This document shows, in pieces, positions 1-9,307 of a stretch of DNA of 64,000 nucleotides. The stretch comes from an uncultured Eisenbergiella sp. (GTDB lineage: Bacteria > Bacillota > Clostridia > Lachnospirales > Lachnospiraceae). Positions within the stretch are counted from its first letter, which is position 1; each line of letters begins with the position of its first letter. Position numbers and translations under genes: made by a program. The DNA lies in NCBI GenBank assembly GCA_947627215.1, contig CANQVD010000007.1, positions 62,001-126,000 of the forward strand, in the 5' to 3' direction. The notes beneath the pieces are model-generated. The model worked only from the letters and a program-made list of their open reading frames with translations. It was not told the origin of the DNA and did no database searches.

Positions 1-1517
1 AGGAATATTTCCGCCGTATGACGCAGGAGCCTTCCCGGTGGAGTCAGCCCTTTGCCGCGCTGCTGGGCGCGTACGATGCGCAGCTTGGCTTCGGACTTCC
101 CTCCATCGGCGGCAAGGATTCCATGTCCGGCACGTTCAACGAGATCGATGTGCCGCCCACGCTGGTTTCCTTCGCGGTGGATGTGGCCGGACTCGGGGAT
201 ATCGTGACGCCCGAGCTGAAAAAGCCTGGCAATGTGCTGGTGCGCTTCCGCATTGAAAAGGACGAATACGAGGTGCCGGTTTACGAACAGGTCATGGCGC
301 TGTATGAGGCCATTGGAACCCTGATGCGGGAGGGAGTCATCGTTTCCGCCTATGCGCTGGACGGCTACGGCGCGGCGGCGGCCCTTTCCAAAATGGCCTT
401 CGGCAGGGGATACGGCGTGTCCGTGGACGGAGGCGTAGAGCTGAAGGAGCTGTTTGACAACGGCATGGGCGATCTCGTCGCCGAAGTGGAGGCGGACCGG
501 CTGGACCGCATCGGTGCGGAATACGATTTGCTCGGGACCGTGACGGCGGAACCGTATTTTTCCTTCGGCGGGGAGAAGATTCCCGCGGCCGAGGCGCTGG
601 CGGCCTGGAAGAAGCCGCTGGAAAAGGTGTTCCCCGGCAAAGCCGGCGGGGACGCTGCGCCCGTAAGGTCCGAGGTTTATCACAGCGGCAGCGTTTATGT
701 GTGCAGGCATAAGGTGGCGAGGCCTACGGTGTTCATTCCGGTATTCCCCGGCACCAACTGTGAGTATGACAGCGCGAAAGCGTTTGAGCGGGCCGGCGCA
801 GAGGTGGTGACGCGGGTTTTCCGCAACCTGAGCGAGCAGGATATCCGCGCGTCCGTGGAGGAATTTGAAAAGGCCATCGGGCAGGCGCAGATCATCATGT
901 TCCCCGGCGGATTTTCCGCGGGCGACGAGCCGGACGGTTCCGCGAAGTTTTTTGCCACGGCCTTCCAGAACGAGAAGATCAAAGAGGCGGTGACGCGGCT
1001 GGTGAACGAACGGGACGGCCTGTGTCTGGGCATCTGCAACGGCTTCCAGGCCCTCATCAAGCTGGGACTGGTGCCCTATGGACAGATCGTGGGCCAGAGG
1101 GAGGATTCGCCTACGCTGACGTTCAATACCATTAACCGCCATATTTCCAAAATGGTCTATGTCAAAGTGGTGTCAGATAAGTCTCCCTGGCTGGCCGGTG
1201 CGAAGCCGGGCGCGGTCTATACCAATCCGGCATCCCACGGAGAGGGCCGTTTCGTGGCGCCGAAGGAGTGGATTGACAGGCTGTTCGCCAACGGACAGGT
1301 GGCCACCCAGTATTCGGACTTTGCGGGGAATGTCTCCATGGACGGGGAGTGGAACGTCAACGGTTCCTTTGCCGCCATCGAGGGCATCACTTCGCCGGAC
1401 GGCAGGATTCTGGGCAAGATGGCGCATGCCGAACGCCGGGGCGACGGTGTGGCCGTCAATATTTACGGCGAACAGGATCTGAAGCTCTTCGAGTCGGGTG
1501 TGGCGTATTTCCGCTGA
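1..1517 (+). CDS. purL: Phosphoribosylformylglycinamidine synthase, C-terminal part (5' end outside window)
   Basis: Makes formylglycinamidine ribonucleotide from FGAR, ATP and glutamine, a middle step of purine synthesis in the cytoplasm. The reading frame is open from base 3, so the gene begins upstream; about 504 residues are visible. The first part carries the synthase segment (GLPSIGGKDSMSGTF). The last part is the fused glutaminase domain starting near RPTVFIPVFPGTNCEYD, with the nucleophile Cys in LGICNGFQ (codon 1035-1037) and the catalytic His region NPASHGEGRF. This is the single-chain large PurL, not the split PurL/PurQ/PurS form of bacilli. It is followed after 136 bases by queH on the same strand. 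The purine genes guaB, purO and AICAR transformylase lie about 57 kb away. Confidence 0.97.
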   Translation, partial: EYFRRMTQEPSRWSQPFAALLGAYDAQLGFGLPSIGGKDSMSGTFNEIDVPPTLVSFAVDVAGLGDIVTPELKKPGNVLVRFRIEKDEYEVPVYEQVMALYEAIGTLMREGVIVSAYALDGYGAAAALSKMAFGRGYGVSVDGGVELKELFDNGMGDLVAEVEADRLDRIGAEYDLLGTVTAEPYFSFGGEKIPAAEALAAWKKPLEKVFPGKAGGDAAPVRSEVYHSGSVYVCRHKVARPTVFIPVFPGTNCEYDSAKAFERAGAEVVTRVFRNLSEQDIRASVEEFEKAIGQAQIIMFPGGFSAGDEPDGSAKFFATAFQNEKIKEAVTRLVNERDGLCLGICNGFQALIKLGLVPYGQIVGQREDSPTLTFNTINRHISKMVYVKVVSDKSPWLAGAKPGAVYTNPASHGEGRFVAPKEWIDRLFANGQVATQYSDFAGNVSMDGEWNVNGSFAAIEGITSPDGRILGKMAHAERRGDGVAVNIYGEQDLKLFESGVAYFR

Positions 1518-1653
1518 AAAGCACGGCGGGGCTTTCACCGGGGGCCGGATGGCGGACGACGTTTTTGTGCCGGGACGCTGCCAGGGCAAACCGTATTTTC
1601 TGTCGGACTGCCGGTCCGGGTTTTGGCCGGCAGATCGGCCCGGAAGGATTTTT

Positions 1654-2364
1654 ATGAACCGGATCAATTATCAGAAAGAGATGGAGAAGGTGCTGCAGGG
1701 GCTTCCGGACCGGCGGCACAGGCTGTTTTTGCATAGCTGCTGCGCACCCTGCAGCAGCTATTGTCTGGAATATCTCAGACAGTATTTTGCCGTCACGGTC
1801 TTTTACTATAACCCCAATATCTCCATGCCGGAGGAATACCGCCGCCGGGTGGAGGAGCAGAAGCGGCTGATCGCGGCGCTGAACGCGCAGAGAGAAGACC
1901 GGACGGCGCCGGAGGGGCAGGCGGTGCGGGTAGGCCCGGACGGCGCAGACGGAGAGGCAGACGTCCCCGCTTTGATTCGCTTTACGGAGGGGCCTTATGA
2001 ACCGGAGGTCTACTTTGAGGCGGTGAAGGGACTGGAGGACTGTCCGGAGGGCGGCGAACGCTGTTTTGTCTGCTATGAGCTGCGCCTGCGGGAGGCGGCG
2101 AAGCTGGCGGCGGAAGGAAGCTTTGATTTTTTTACCACCACGCTTTCCGTCAGCCCGCTGAAAAATGCCGAAAAGCTGAATGAGATCGGGCGGCGGGCCG
2201 GCGCGGCGTACGGGGTGGCGTATCTGCCCTCGGATTTTAAAAAGAAGGGCGGTTATCAGCGTTCCGTTGCGCTGAGCCGCATGTACGGATTATATCGGCA
2301 GGATTATTGCGGCTGCGTTTTTTCCAGGGCGCAGCGGCGAAAACAGGAGGAGTTGAACGGATGA
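1654..2364 (+). CDS. queH: Epoxyqueuosine reductase QueH
   Basis: Performs the last step of queuosine synthesis, reducing epoxyqueuosine to queuosine in tRNA; QueH is the iron-sulfur, non-cobalamin alternative to QueG. The 236-residue protein has the family cysteines in order: HSCCAPCSS near the N terminus, then RCFVCYELR, then DYCGCVFS near the C terminus, plus the conserved TTLSVSPLKN segment and YLPSDFKKKGGYQRS. The ATG at 1654 is chosen because AAGGA lies about seven bases upstream and homology begins right after it; an in-frame upstream extension to 1498 would run into purL. A variable insert around residues 75-105 is rich in charged residues. Its stop overlaps the argS start (ATGA), suggesting translational coupling. 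Confidence 0.93.
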   Translation: MNRINYQKEMEKVLQGLPDRRHRLFLHSCCAPCSSYCLEYLRQYFAVTVFYYNPNISMPEEYRRRVEEQKRLIAALNAQREDRTAPEGQAVRVGPDGADGEADVPALIRFTEGPYEPEVYFEAVKGLEDCPEGGERCFVCYELRLREAAKLAAEGSFDFFTTTLSVSPLKNAEKLNEIGRRAGAAYGVAYLPSDFKKKGGYQRSVALSRMYGLYRQDYCGCVFSRAQRRKQEELNG

Positions 2365-4130
2365 AAAAATTTCTGGATTGTATTTCGGAGGAGATGGGGC
2401 GCGGCTTCGCGGCTGCCGGGTATGACCCGAAGCTGGGCAGGGTGACGCTCTCCAACCGTCCGGATCTGTGCGAATATCAGTGCAACGGCGCCATGGCGGG
2501 CGCAAAGCTGTATCACAAAGCGCCGGTCATGATCGCGGGCGACGTGGCGGAAAAGCTGACGGACAGCCCGGTTTTTTCCCAGGTACAGGCGGCGGCGCCC
2601 GGCTTCCTGAATCTGAAGCTGCGGGAGAGCTTCGTCAGGGAATATGTGAACGGCATGGCCGCGGCGGAGAAGTTCGGTCTGGAAATGCCGGAAACGCCCA
2701 GAACCATCGTGGTGGACTACGGCGGCGCCAATGTGGCCAAGCCCCTGCATGTGGGGCATCTGCGTCCGGCCATCATCGGAGAGAGCATCAAGCGGATCTG
2801 CCGTTATTGCGGGCACCGGGTGATCGGCGATGTGCATCTGGGAGACTGGGGCACGCAGATGGGACTGATCTGTACCGAACTGAAGGAGAGAAATCCCGGT
2901 CTGGTTTATTTTGACGAGAATTATGCGGGCGAATATCCGAAGGAGGCCCCCTTTACGGTTTCCGACCTGGGAGAGATCTATCCGACGGCCAGCGCGAAAT
3001 CCAAGGCCGATCCGGCTTACCGGCAGGCGGCGCTGGAGGCGACTCTGAAAATACAGCGGGGCGAGCGGGGCTACCTTGCGCTCTGGAAGCATATCATGGA
3101 CGTATCCCTGCCGGATCTGAAAAAGGTATACGGGAGTCTGGAGGTCTATTTTGATCTGTGGAAGGGCGAATCCGACGCCAAGCCCTTCATTCCGGAGATG
3201 GTGGAGGCCATGAGGGCTTCAGGGCTGGCCTACGAAAGCGACGGCGCGCTGGTGGTGGATGTGAAGGAAGAGACGGACGCCAGGGAGATCCCGCCCTGCA
3301 TCATTCTGAAATCCGACGGGGCGGCTCTTTATGCCACCACGGATCTGGCCACGATCCGGGACCGGATGGAAAATCTGCATGCGGACGCCATCATTTATGT
3401 GGCGGACAAGCGGCAGGAAATGCACTTCCGGCAGGTGTTCCGGGTGGCCAGGAAGGCCGGCATCGTGAAGCCGGAGACGCAGCTTGTGCATATCCCCTTC
3501 GGCACCATGAACGGCAAGGACGGCAAGCCTTTTAAGACCAGGGACGGCGGCGTCATGCGGCTGGAGGAGCTGATCGGGGATATCGACCGGGAAATGCTGA
3601 GCAAGATCATGGAAAGCCGTCACGAGATCGGAGCAAAGGAGGCGCAGGAGACCGCGAAGGTGGTCGGCCTGTCTGCCCTGAAATACGGCGACCTTTCCAA
3701 TCAGGCGTCCAAGGATTATATTTTCGATGTGGACCGGTTCACGTCATTTGAGGGGGATACCGGGCCGTATATTCTCTACACCATCGTGCGGATCAAATCG
3801 ATCCTGAACAAATACGCGGAAAACGGCGGCTCCATGGAGGGGCTGACGGTTCTGGACGCGGTCAATGCCTCCGAAAAGGAGCTGATGATGCAGCTTTGCG
3901 GATTCAACGCCATGATGGAGGCGGCCTGCGGGGAGACCGCGCCGCACAGAGTGTGCGCGTTCATTTACGATCTGGCAAACGCGTTCAACAAGTTTTATCA
4001 TGAGACGAAGATCCTCTCCGAGGAGGATCCGGCCCGGCGGGAGAGCTGGATCGGTCTGCTCTGCCTGACCAGGCGCGTGCTGGAGGCCTGTATCGATGTG
4101 CTGGGGTTCTCGGCGCCGGAGCGGATGTGA
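2361..4130 (+). CDS. argS: Arginyl-tRNA synthetase
   Basis: Class I synthetase charging tRNA-Arg. The 589-residue length is normal. Domains in order: N-terminal Add1 domain (about residues 1-90), catalytic Rossmann domain with the HIGH-type signature HVGHLRPA, the substrate segment GTMNGKDGKPFKTRDGG that stands where KMSKS occurs in other class I enzymes (ArgS often lacks that motif), and the C-terminal DALR anticodon-binding helical domain (about 470-589). The ATG at 2361 overlaps the queH stop codon and follows AGGAGTTGAACGG, so the two are probably one transcript. The next gene faces it and ends ten bases after the argS stop, with no clear terminator between. Confidence 0.97.
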   Translation: MKKFLDCISEEMGRGFAAAGYDPKLGRVTLSNRPDLCEYQCNGAMAGAKLYHKAPVMIAGDVAEKLTDSPVFSQVQAAAPGFLNLKLRESFVREYVNGMAAAEKFGLEMPETPRTIVVDYGGANVAKPLHVGHLRPAIIGESIKRICRYCGHRVIGDVHLGDWGTQMGLICTELKERNPGLVYFDENYAGEYPKEAPFTVSDLGEIYPTASAKSKADPAYRQAALEATLKIQRGERGYLALWKHIMDVSLPDLKKVYGSLEVYFDLWKGESDAKPFIPEMVEAMRASGLAYESDGALVVDVKEETDAREIPPCIILKSDGAALYATTDLATIRDRMENLHADAIIYVADKRQEMHFRQVFRVARKAGIVKPETQLVHIPFGTMNGKDGKPFKTRDGGVMRLEELIGDIDREMLSKIMESRHEIGAKEAQETAKVVGLSALKYGDLSNQASKDYIFDVDRFTSFEGDTGPYILYTIVRIKSILNKYAENGGSMEGLTVLDAVNASEKELMMQLCGFNAMMEAACGETAPHRVCAFIYDLANAFNKFYHETKILSEEDPARRESWIGLLCLTRRVLEACIDVLGFSAPERM

Positions 4131-4139
4131 GGCGGAGGG

Positions 4140-6071
4140 CTACAGGAAGAGCGGGATGCCTGTCAGGGCGAAATAGGCGGCAGAAAGAACGCCGGCGGCG
4201 GCCAGTACGGCCTGAAAATACCATTTTTCCAGAAGCCTGGGCGTGAGAGAGGCCAGATAGCCCGCGATCAAGACGGCGGGCAGCAGATAACGTCCCTGCG
4301 CCTGCGAATCAATCAGATAAGAATTCGCGATGGAGGCGGCAAGCCCGCCGGCCATGAGCAAAATGCCTGTGATGAATTCGAGGCGTTTCCAGAGCCCTCC
4401 TGTCCTGAATACCGCGGCGCCGATGCCGAGGAGTATCAGGATATAGAGAATGCCCATCGCGATAAAATAGGCCGGCCCCGAATGCATGTCCTGCAGAAGA
4501 CCGCAGAGGCTCCTGTAGCTCATGGACAGCCACTCCGGATTTTCTTTAAAAAGATCGGAGAGAGAAGCTCCTTTTGACATCATGTGCCAGGAGGAGGACT
4601 GCTCTTCGACAGGGGTCGCCGGATTTTTATCATAATCCGCATGCAGGACTGCCATCTCTTCTTTTATGGCGCTGCGGTCCGGGCCGTAATGGATCAGATC
4701 GAAGCTGAGCCGGAAAAGGAATACGGCCGAAAATATGCCCAGAATCACGAAATAATTGCGCAGCAGCAATTTCCTGGCTTTGCGTTCCTTCCTTTTTATC
4801 AGCCGGAACAGAAGAACGAAAAAGGTCAGCGCGAGGATAGAAAGATAGTTGGGCTTCCCCAGGGCGATCATTCCGTAAAGAAGGCCCGTCAGGAAAAAGA
4901 AGCGGAAGTTTTTGACGGTTATTTCGGAGGCTTCAATGGCCCGATAGAGAGGGCTTTTCTGTTCCGTCAGCAGGCAGACCGCGAGAAAGGCCCAGACGAA
5001 ATCCAGCGCATCCGCCGTGGTGTATGAGAAAATATACCAGGCCTGCACGCAGATTCCAAAGGCCGCCATATACCATCTTTTTTGCCGGATATTGCGGATG
5101 AACAGAACAGCCATCAGCAGGAAAAGCAATAGGTTTGGAATGCGGTAATATGGAAGAAAATGGAACAGTGTTTTAAAAAGAAGGGCAATTTTGCCGGCGG
5201 CCAGGAAGTACCACGTGTAATTTTCCAGCTTCGTATATCCGTAGCCGCTATAGGTGTTGGAAACGGCGGGATCGCGCATGTCGGGCGGGAAAAAATGGGT
5301 CATTCCATAGTCTAGGCATGCCTTTACATCCCATTCGTCGGGATGCATTCCCAGATCGCTGAAAAGGCCGATGATCGCCGCTGTCAGGAAAGCGCAGCAC
5401 ATGACGGCGGCAGCAATCAGGGAAAACCAGTCGAAGCGGCCGTTTTTATCCTTTTTAAAAAAGGAAATGACAAAAGCGGAGAACGGCTCCCGGAAGTGAG
5501 AAAGAAGGAGCAGGACACAGGTCAGGAAAAACAGGACGAGAACCCGCTCCCGGACAATCAGCGTACGCATATCGGCTGCTGCCTGCCGGGCGGCTGTGCA
5601 CAGAGAGGCATTGGCGGTGAGAAGCCCGCTGTCGGAATTCACGGGCGTGATGACCAGATCCTCTTCGGAAAGCTCCCAGGAGGCGTTTACCGGAACGAAC
5701 TGTTCCGCGATCTGTTCCGGGTTCAGGTATAAGAACCGTTCCTCATTCAGAAAAAAGGAAATGCGCGCAATGCTGTAAACGCTTTCCGTATTGGTGGGAT
5801 CGAGGCGGAACATTTCCATATATGCCGGATCCTGCGGAACCGTGAAACGGACTTCCCGTCCGTTCCAGATGCCGTCTGCGCAGTTTTCGCCGGAAAGCGC
5901 GCCGTCTACGCCCCAGAAATACTGGGCTATTACGCCAGTGTCTATCTGATGGAAGATGATTTCTACAGCGAAATCCTGACGTGAGGGGAGCTTCAATGCC
6001 AGTGCCAGTGAAATGCAGAACAGCAGCAGTATGCAGATGGCGGCCTTTTTTTCTCTTTTGGATGGTTTCAT
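4140..6071 (-). CDS. DUF2142-type polytopic membrane protein, possible GT-C glycosyltransferase
   Basis: A 643-residue protein with an N-terminal membrane helix (residues about 10-27), an extracytoplasmic domain of about 140 residues, then about ten further helices. Two signatures point to the DUF2142/GT-C-like superfamily: the loop acid motif MHPDEWDVK after the third helix and the C-terminal QGRYLLP motif before the last helices. GT-C enzymes use lipid-linked sugar donors at the outer membrane face; the acceptor here is unknown. Sequence shows topology and motifs only, so enzymatic activity is inference. It has its own promoter (6105-6132) divergent from the secreted protease, and converges on argS. 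Confidence 0.7.
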   Translation of the reverse strand: MKPSKREKKAAICILLLFCISLALALKLPSRQDFAVEIIFHQIDTGVIAQYFWGVDGALSGENCADGIWNGREVRFTVPQDPAYMEMFRLDPTNTESVYSIARISFFLNEERFLYLNPEQIAEQFVPVNASWELSEEDLVITPVNSDSGLLTANASLCTAARQAAADMRTLIVRERVLVLFFLTCVLLLLSHFREPFSAFVISFFKKDKNGRFDWFSLIAAAVMCCAFLTAAIIGLFSDLGMHPDEWDVKACLDYGMTHFFPPDMRDPAVSNTYSGYGYTKLENYTWYFLAAGKIALLFKTLFHFLPYYRIPNLLLFLLMAVLFIRNIRQKRWYMAAFGICVQAWYIFSYTTADALDFVWAFLAVCLLTEQKSPLYRAIEASEITVKNFRFFFLTGLLYGMIALGKPNYLSILALTFFVLLFRLIKRKERKARKLLLRNYFVILGIFSAVFLFRLSFDLIHYGPDRSAIKEEMAVLHADYDKNPATPVEEQSSSWHMMSKGASLSDLFKENPEWLSMSYRSLCGLLQDMHSGPAYFIAMGILYILILLGIGAAVFRTGGLWKRLEFITGILLMAGGLAASIANSYLIDSQAQGRYLLPAVLIAGYLASLTPRLLEKWYFQAVLAAAGVLSAAYFALTGIPLFL

Positions 6072-6104
6072 GGGAATTCCTCGCAGCCTGCGGATTATGA
6101 ATAT

Positions 6105-6132
6105 AGTATACAGCGAAAAAAATTTTTTTCAA
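6105..6132 (-). promoter_or_regulatory. Sigma-70 type promoter for the DUF2142 gene
   Basis: Read leftward: -35 TTGAAA (6127-6132), 16-base spacer, -10 TATACT (6105-6110), 34 bases before the ATG. Back to back with the protease promoter. Confidence 0.7.
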
Positions 6133-6150
6133 CCGGAATTCTGCATTCCC

Positions 6151-6179
6151 TTGTGCTGACAGGGCGTTTGCGGTATACT
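6151..6179 (+). promoter_or_regulatory. Promoter for the trypsin-like protease
   Basis: -35 TTGTGC (6151-6156), 17-base spacer, -10 TATACT (6174-6179), about 40 bases upstream of the preferred start. The -35 is weak (three of six matches). Confidence 0.5.
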
Positions 6180-6218
6180 ACGGAGAAGACAGGTTATCAT
6201 ATGGGGAGGAAACCGGGG

Positions 6219-7046
6219 ATGAAGAGAAAACTGGTGACAGCGATCATCGCGTGGTTTATTCTGTTGGTTCCGCTGCGGGCGGATGCGGCCGGGGATGCGG
6301 AGCCGTTTTCCCTGGAACTGACCTATGGGGAGGTCGCGCAGGCCGCGCTGGATATGCAGGAACAGACGGCCGCTGCCGCGGTCCGCACCGCCGGCCATAA
6401 TGTCCGTGTGGACAACCGCAGCGATCCGGATGCGGACGGGCTGATCTATAAGAGCGAGGGCAGCGGCGTGATCATGAAGGTGGACGAGTATCAGGTCTAT
6501 ATCGCCACCGCGGCGCATTGCCTGAAGCATGCCAATACCTTTGTGGAATTTGCGGACGGTACGGTTCATCAGGCGTACATGGCCTATCGGAATGTGGATA
6601 CGGATGTCGGCTTTCTGCTGGTTCCCTGTGCGGGGATGGAGCCGCAGACCTTTCTTTCCATTCTGCCGGCCGCCGGAGCGGATGTGGATGCGATCGCCAA
6701 AAAGTCCGGGGATCCGGTGTTTGCGGTCAGCTCCTCCGCCGGGCCCAATTCCCTCATTCTGCCGGGCTTTCTGGATGAAGCCAGCGTGGTATATCCCAAC
6801 AACCCGGAGCAGAATGTGATCCAGTTCTTTTCCATGGCTTCCTTCGGTTCCAGCGGCGGGGGACTGTACAGCATGGAAGGCGTCTGGCTCGGCAATGTGT
6901 CCGGCGGGGATACGTATGGAAAATGCTGGGCGGTTCCTTACGGAGATATTATGAGGGAATATCAGGTGTGGATGGCTGAGCTGGCACAGCAGGCCGCTGC
7001 ATGGCAGGAAAACGGACAGCCTGAAAAGGAAACGGAAGCGGCATAA
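6219..7046 (+). CDS. Secreted trypsin-like serine protease
   Basis: A 275-residue exported protein. The start at 6219 is preferred because GGGGAGGA (6203-6210) lies eight bases upstream and the resulting N terminus MKRKLVTAIIAWFILLVPL is a signal peptide ending near ADAAG; in-frame ATGs at 6153 and 6201 exist. The chymotrypsin-fold triad is visible: His in ATAAHCLKH, Asp in NVDTDVGFLLV, Ser in FGSSGGGLYS. There is no PDZ domain, so it is a minimal protease rather than HtrA. Substrate is unknown. It lies directly before the tRNA pair but has a separate promoter. Confidence 0.85.
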   Translation: MKRKLVTAIIAWFILLVPLRADAAGDAEPFSLELTYGEVAQAALDMQEQTAAAAVRTAGHNVRVDNRSDPDADGLIYKSEGSGVIMKVDEYQVYIATAAHCLKHANTFVEFADGTVHQAYMAYRNVDTDVGFLLVPCAGMEPQTFLSILPAAGADVDAIAKKSGDPVFAVSSSAGPNSLILPGFLDEASVVYPNNPEQNVIQFFSMASFGSSGGGLYSMEGVWLGNVSGGDTYGKCWAVPYGDIMREYQVWMAELAQQAAAWQENGQPEKETEAA

Positions 7047-7063
7047 ATTTTCTGAAATTGTGC

Positions 7064-7092
7064 TTGACATTTTCTGATGATTTTTGTATACT
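7064..7092 (+). promoter_or_regulatory. Strong promoter of the tRNA-Val/tRNA-Met operon
   Basis: Perfect -35 TTGACA (7064-7069), 17-base spacer, -10 TATACT (7087-7092); the first tRNA begins 35 bases later. Expected for a stable RNA operon. Confidence 0.9.
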
Positions 7093-7127
7093 AATCAAGC
7101 AGTCGTCAATAAGAGACGTATTGATAC

Positions 7128-7200
7128 GGGGTCTTAGCTCAGCTGGGAGAGCATCTGCCTTACAAGCAGAGGGTCACAGGTTCGAGCCCTGTAGGCCCCA
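7128..7200 (+). tRNA. tRNA-Val (anticodon TAC)
   Basis: 73 bases fold as a standard tRNA: acceptor GGGGTCT with AGGCCCC (one G-U), D arm GCTC/GAGC, anticodon stem CTGCC... with loop reading TAC, T arm with GGTTCGAGCCC, discriminator A. CCA is not encoded. It decodes GTA-type valine codons. Confidence 0.96.
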
Positions 7201-7210
7201 TATCTTACTT

Positions 7211-7284
7211 GGCGAGATAGCTCAGTTGGCTAGAGCATGCGGTTCATACCCGCAGTGTCGAGGGTTCGAATCCCCCTCTCGCTA
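7211..7284 (+). tRNA. tRNA-Met, elongator type (anticodon CAT)
   Basis: 74 bases; acceptor GGCGAGA with TCTCGCT (G1-U72 wobble), D arm GCTC/GAGC, anticodon stem TGCGG/CCGCA with loop TTCATAC, T arm AGGGTTCGAATCCCC. A paired 1-72 position and lack of the GGG/CCC anticodon-stem pairs argue against initiator tRNA. CCA not encoded; ten bases after tRNA-Val, so one transcript. Confidence 0.92.
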
Positions 7285-7290
7285 CGTCAG

Positions 7291-7326
7291 AAGTCCGAGA
7301 ATCCGTTTCGGGGTTTTCGGACTTTT
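7291..7326 (+). terminator. Rho-independent terminator of the tRNA operon
   Basis: AAGTCCGA (7291-7298) pairs with TCGGACTT (7317-7324), loop of about 18 bases, followed by TTTTCTGT. Confidence 0.8.
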
Positions 7327-7488
7327 CTGTATATCCGGCGGAATAAATGCGGGGCTCTTTCTGCCCGGGCCCGCAGACTGTTCCGGGAAGCACGCGCCGA
7401 AATGGCGTGCGTTTCGGGGGATGCATACGGATCAGACCGGGAATCATCGGGAGGAAGGAAACGGGCAGGAGCAGGGAGAATGGACGCT

Positions 7489-8028
7489 ATGAGAATTGGG
7501 ATGGGCTATGATGTGCACAGACTGACGGAAGGAAGGAAGCTGATCCTCGGGGGCGTGGAGATTCCCTGGGAAAAGGGACTTCTGGGGCATTCCGACGCGG
7601 ATGTGCTGCTGCATGCGGTTATGGACGCGCTTCTGGGCGCGGCGGCGCTGGGGGATATCGGGACGTATTTCCCCGATACCGATCCCGCGTATGAGGGGAT
7701 CAGCTCCCTGCGGCTTTTGGAGCAGGTCGGAGCGCTTCTGGAGGAAAACCTGTTTCTCGTGGAAAATATCGATGCAACAATCATCGCCCAGGCGCCGAAA
7801 ATGCGTCCCCATATCGAGGCGATGAGAAAAAATATCGCGGACGCTCTGAAGATAGATATTTCTCAGGTCAGCGTAAAGGCGACGACCGAGGAAGGGCTCG
7901 GGTTTACCGGAACCGGGGAGGGGATTTCCGCGCAGGCGGTCTGCCTGCTGAACAGCCCCATGGATCTGTACGATCGGGATGTGACGGCTGCGGGGTGCGC
8001 CGGCTGCGGAGGATGTCCGAAGGCCTGA
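7489..8028 (+). CDS. ispF: 2-C-methyl-D-erythritol 2,4-cyclodiphosphate synthase
   Basis: Converts CDP-methylerythritol 2-phosphate to the cyclodiphosphate with release of CMP in the MEP isoprenoid pathway. The 179-residue protein starts with the family signature [12 protein letters not shown] (metal-binding Asp/His), then [26 protein letters not shown] and the C-terminal [20 protein letters not shown] 7489 is chosen because family members begin at MRIG; an in-frame ATG at 7480 has a better-spaced AGGAG and is an alternative. The last 20 or so residues extend past the usual end and contain CAGCGGCP, an unusual cysteine cluster. No other isoprenoid genes are nearby. Confidence 0.95.
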   Translation: MRIGMGYDVHRLTEGRKLILGGVEIPWEKGLLGHSDADVLLHAVMDALLGAAALGDIGTYFPDTDPAYEGISSLRLLEQVGALLEENLFLVENIDATIIAQAPKMRPHIEAMRKNIADALKIDISQVSVKATTEEGLGFTGTGEGISAQAVCLLNSPMDLYDRDVTAAGCAGCGGCPKA

Positions 8029-8137
8029 CGCGGACAGGGGATTCGGTCATTCTGTGCGGCAGGGATATTTCACCGCAGAAACCGGACTGCCGCAAAACGG
8101 CTGTTTTCGATGCCGGCGAAAGAGAGGCGCTTCTGGG

Positions 8138-9187
8138 ATGGGAATGCAGAAAAGGCCGGAAGAAAATATACGCTTGCGCTGGCTGGAGGGCGGGCAGTGC
8201 CTGGCCGCGCGTTCTCTTTGGGAGGAAGTGTTCTCCGAAGACAGCAGAGCCTTTACGGAATATTATTTTACGCAAAAGGCGGCGGGGAACCGGGGCGTCG
8301 TGCTGGAGGGCGCGGAGGGGCTGCGGGCCATGCTTTACCTGACTCCGGAGCGGATGCGGGTCAGGGGACAGTCCGTTGCTTCCGCCTATATTGTGGGCGT
8401 GGCAACCAGGCGGCAGTACCGCCGCAGGGGCTATATGTCCCGGCTGCTGCGGGAGAGCATGACGGCGCTTTCCCGGGAGAGGACGCCCTTTGCTTTTCTG
8501 ATGCCGGCCTCCCCGGCGATTTATACGCCGTTCGGCTTCGCCTGGATCTATGACCGGCCGGTATGGGATGCCGGGACGCTGCGGCGGGAGCGGCTGAAAG
8601 CGCTGGGGGCGGGCGATGCGGACAGGGCGGCCCGTTTTGCCGCAGAATTTCTGGAAAGGGAAAAGGCGGTGTACGTTCTGCGGGACGCCGCATATTATAG
8701 GCTGCAGGAGAAAGAGCTGGCGGCGCAGAACGGATGCGTGCTGGGCTATGAGGAGGCCGGCCGGCTGAAGGGGCTCTGTATGTATACGCGGGAAGAGGAG
8801 GAATGGATCCCGGAGGTGCTGGCGGACGCGGAGGCGGAATCCGGATTCATCGCCCGCAGGCCGGAGAAAAAGCCGGCAATCATGGCGCGGATCCTCTGCG
8901 TGGAGGCGATGCTGGGGCTGATGAAGGGTCGGGAGCGGCTGGATTTTGTCCTGCAGCTTACGGATCCGCTGATCGGGGAAAATAACGCGTATTTTTGCTG
9001 CAGAGCAGACGGCTCGGGCAGCAGGATCCGGTGTGTGAGAAAGGCCGTTCCGGAAGACGCGGTATCGGTGATACGGATGGGCGTTGCGGAGCTGACCGCG
9101 GTTGTGTTCGGATACCGCAGCCCGGACTATCCGGAGCTTCGGAAGCTGGAGCCGCTTTCCCCGGTGTGGATCAATGAGATCGTTTGA
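8138..9187 (+). CDS. GNAT family N-acetyltransferase, Eis-like
   Basis: A 349-residue predicted acetyltransferase. The N-terminal GNAT domain has the acetyl-CoA binding segment VGVATRRQYRRRGYMSRLL (residues about 85-103) and the Eis-family stretch FAFLMPASPAIYTPFGF. The remainder fits the second GNAT-like and C-terminal sterol-carrier-like parts of Eis proteins. Substrate is unknown; Eis relatives acetylate amines and some aminoglycosides, but that activity cannot be read from the sequence. Start 8138 is chosen for its position after GAGAGG; ATG 8144 and an upstream ATG at 8054 are alternatives. It follows ispF by 109 bases on the same strand and probably shares its transcript. Confidence 0.8.
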   Translation: MGMQKRPEENIRLRWLEGGQCLAARSLWEEVFSEDSRAFTEYYFTQKAAGNRGVVLEGAEGLRAMLYLTPERMRVRGQSVASAYIVGVATRRQYRRRGYMSRLLRESMTALSRERTPFAFLMPASPAIYTPFGFAWIYDRPVWDAGTLRRERLKALGAGDADRAARFAAEFLEREKAVYVLRDAAYYRLQEKELAAQNGCVLGYEEAGRLKGLCMYTREEEEWIPEVLADAEAESGFIARRPEKKPAIMARILCVEAMLGLMKGRERLDFVLQLTDPLIGENNAYFCCRADGSGSRIRCVRKAVPEDAVSVIRMGVAELTAVVFGYRSPDYPELRKLEPLSPVWINEIV

Positions 9188-9272
9188 CGGAAGCGTGCGC
9201 CGCCGTTCAAAATCCGGGCAGGCGCGGCAGGGTTTTTTGACCGGCCGTTCCGAATGAAATTGCGGAATCCGG

Positions 9273-9301
9273 TTGACAAAAGCCGTTTTATTCTTTATGC
9301 T
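9273..9301 (+). promoter_or_regulatory. Promoter of the cysE-cysS operon
   Basis: -35 TTGACA (9273-9278), 17-base spacer, -10 TATGCT (9296-9301), directly before the T-box leader. Confidence 0.85.
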
Positions 9302-9307
9302 GATAAA

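Noticed and set aside
7211-7284. Initiator tRNA-fMet
   Set aside because: Positions 1 and 72 can pair and the GGG/CCC anticodon-stem pairs are lacking; it matches the elongator type.
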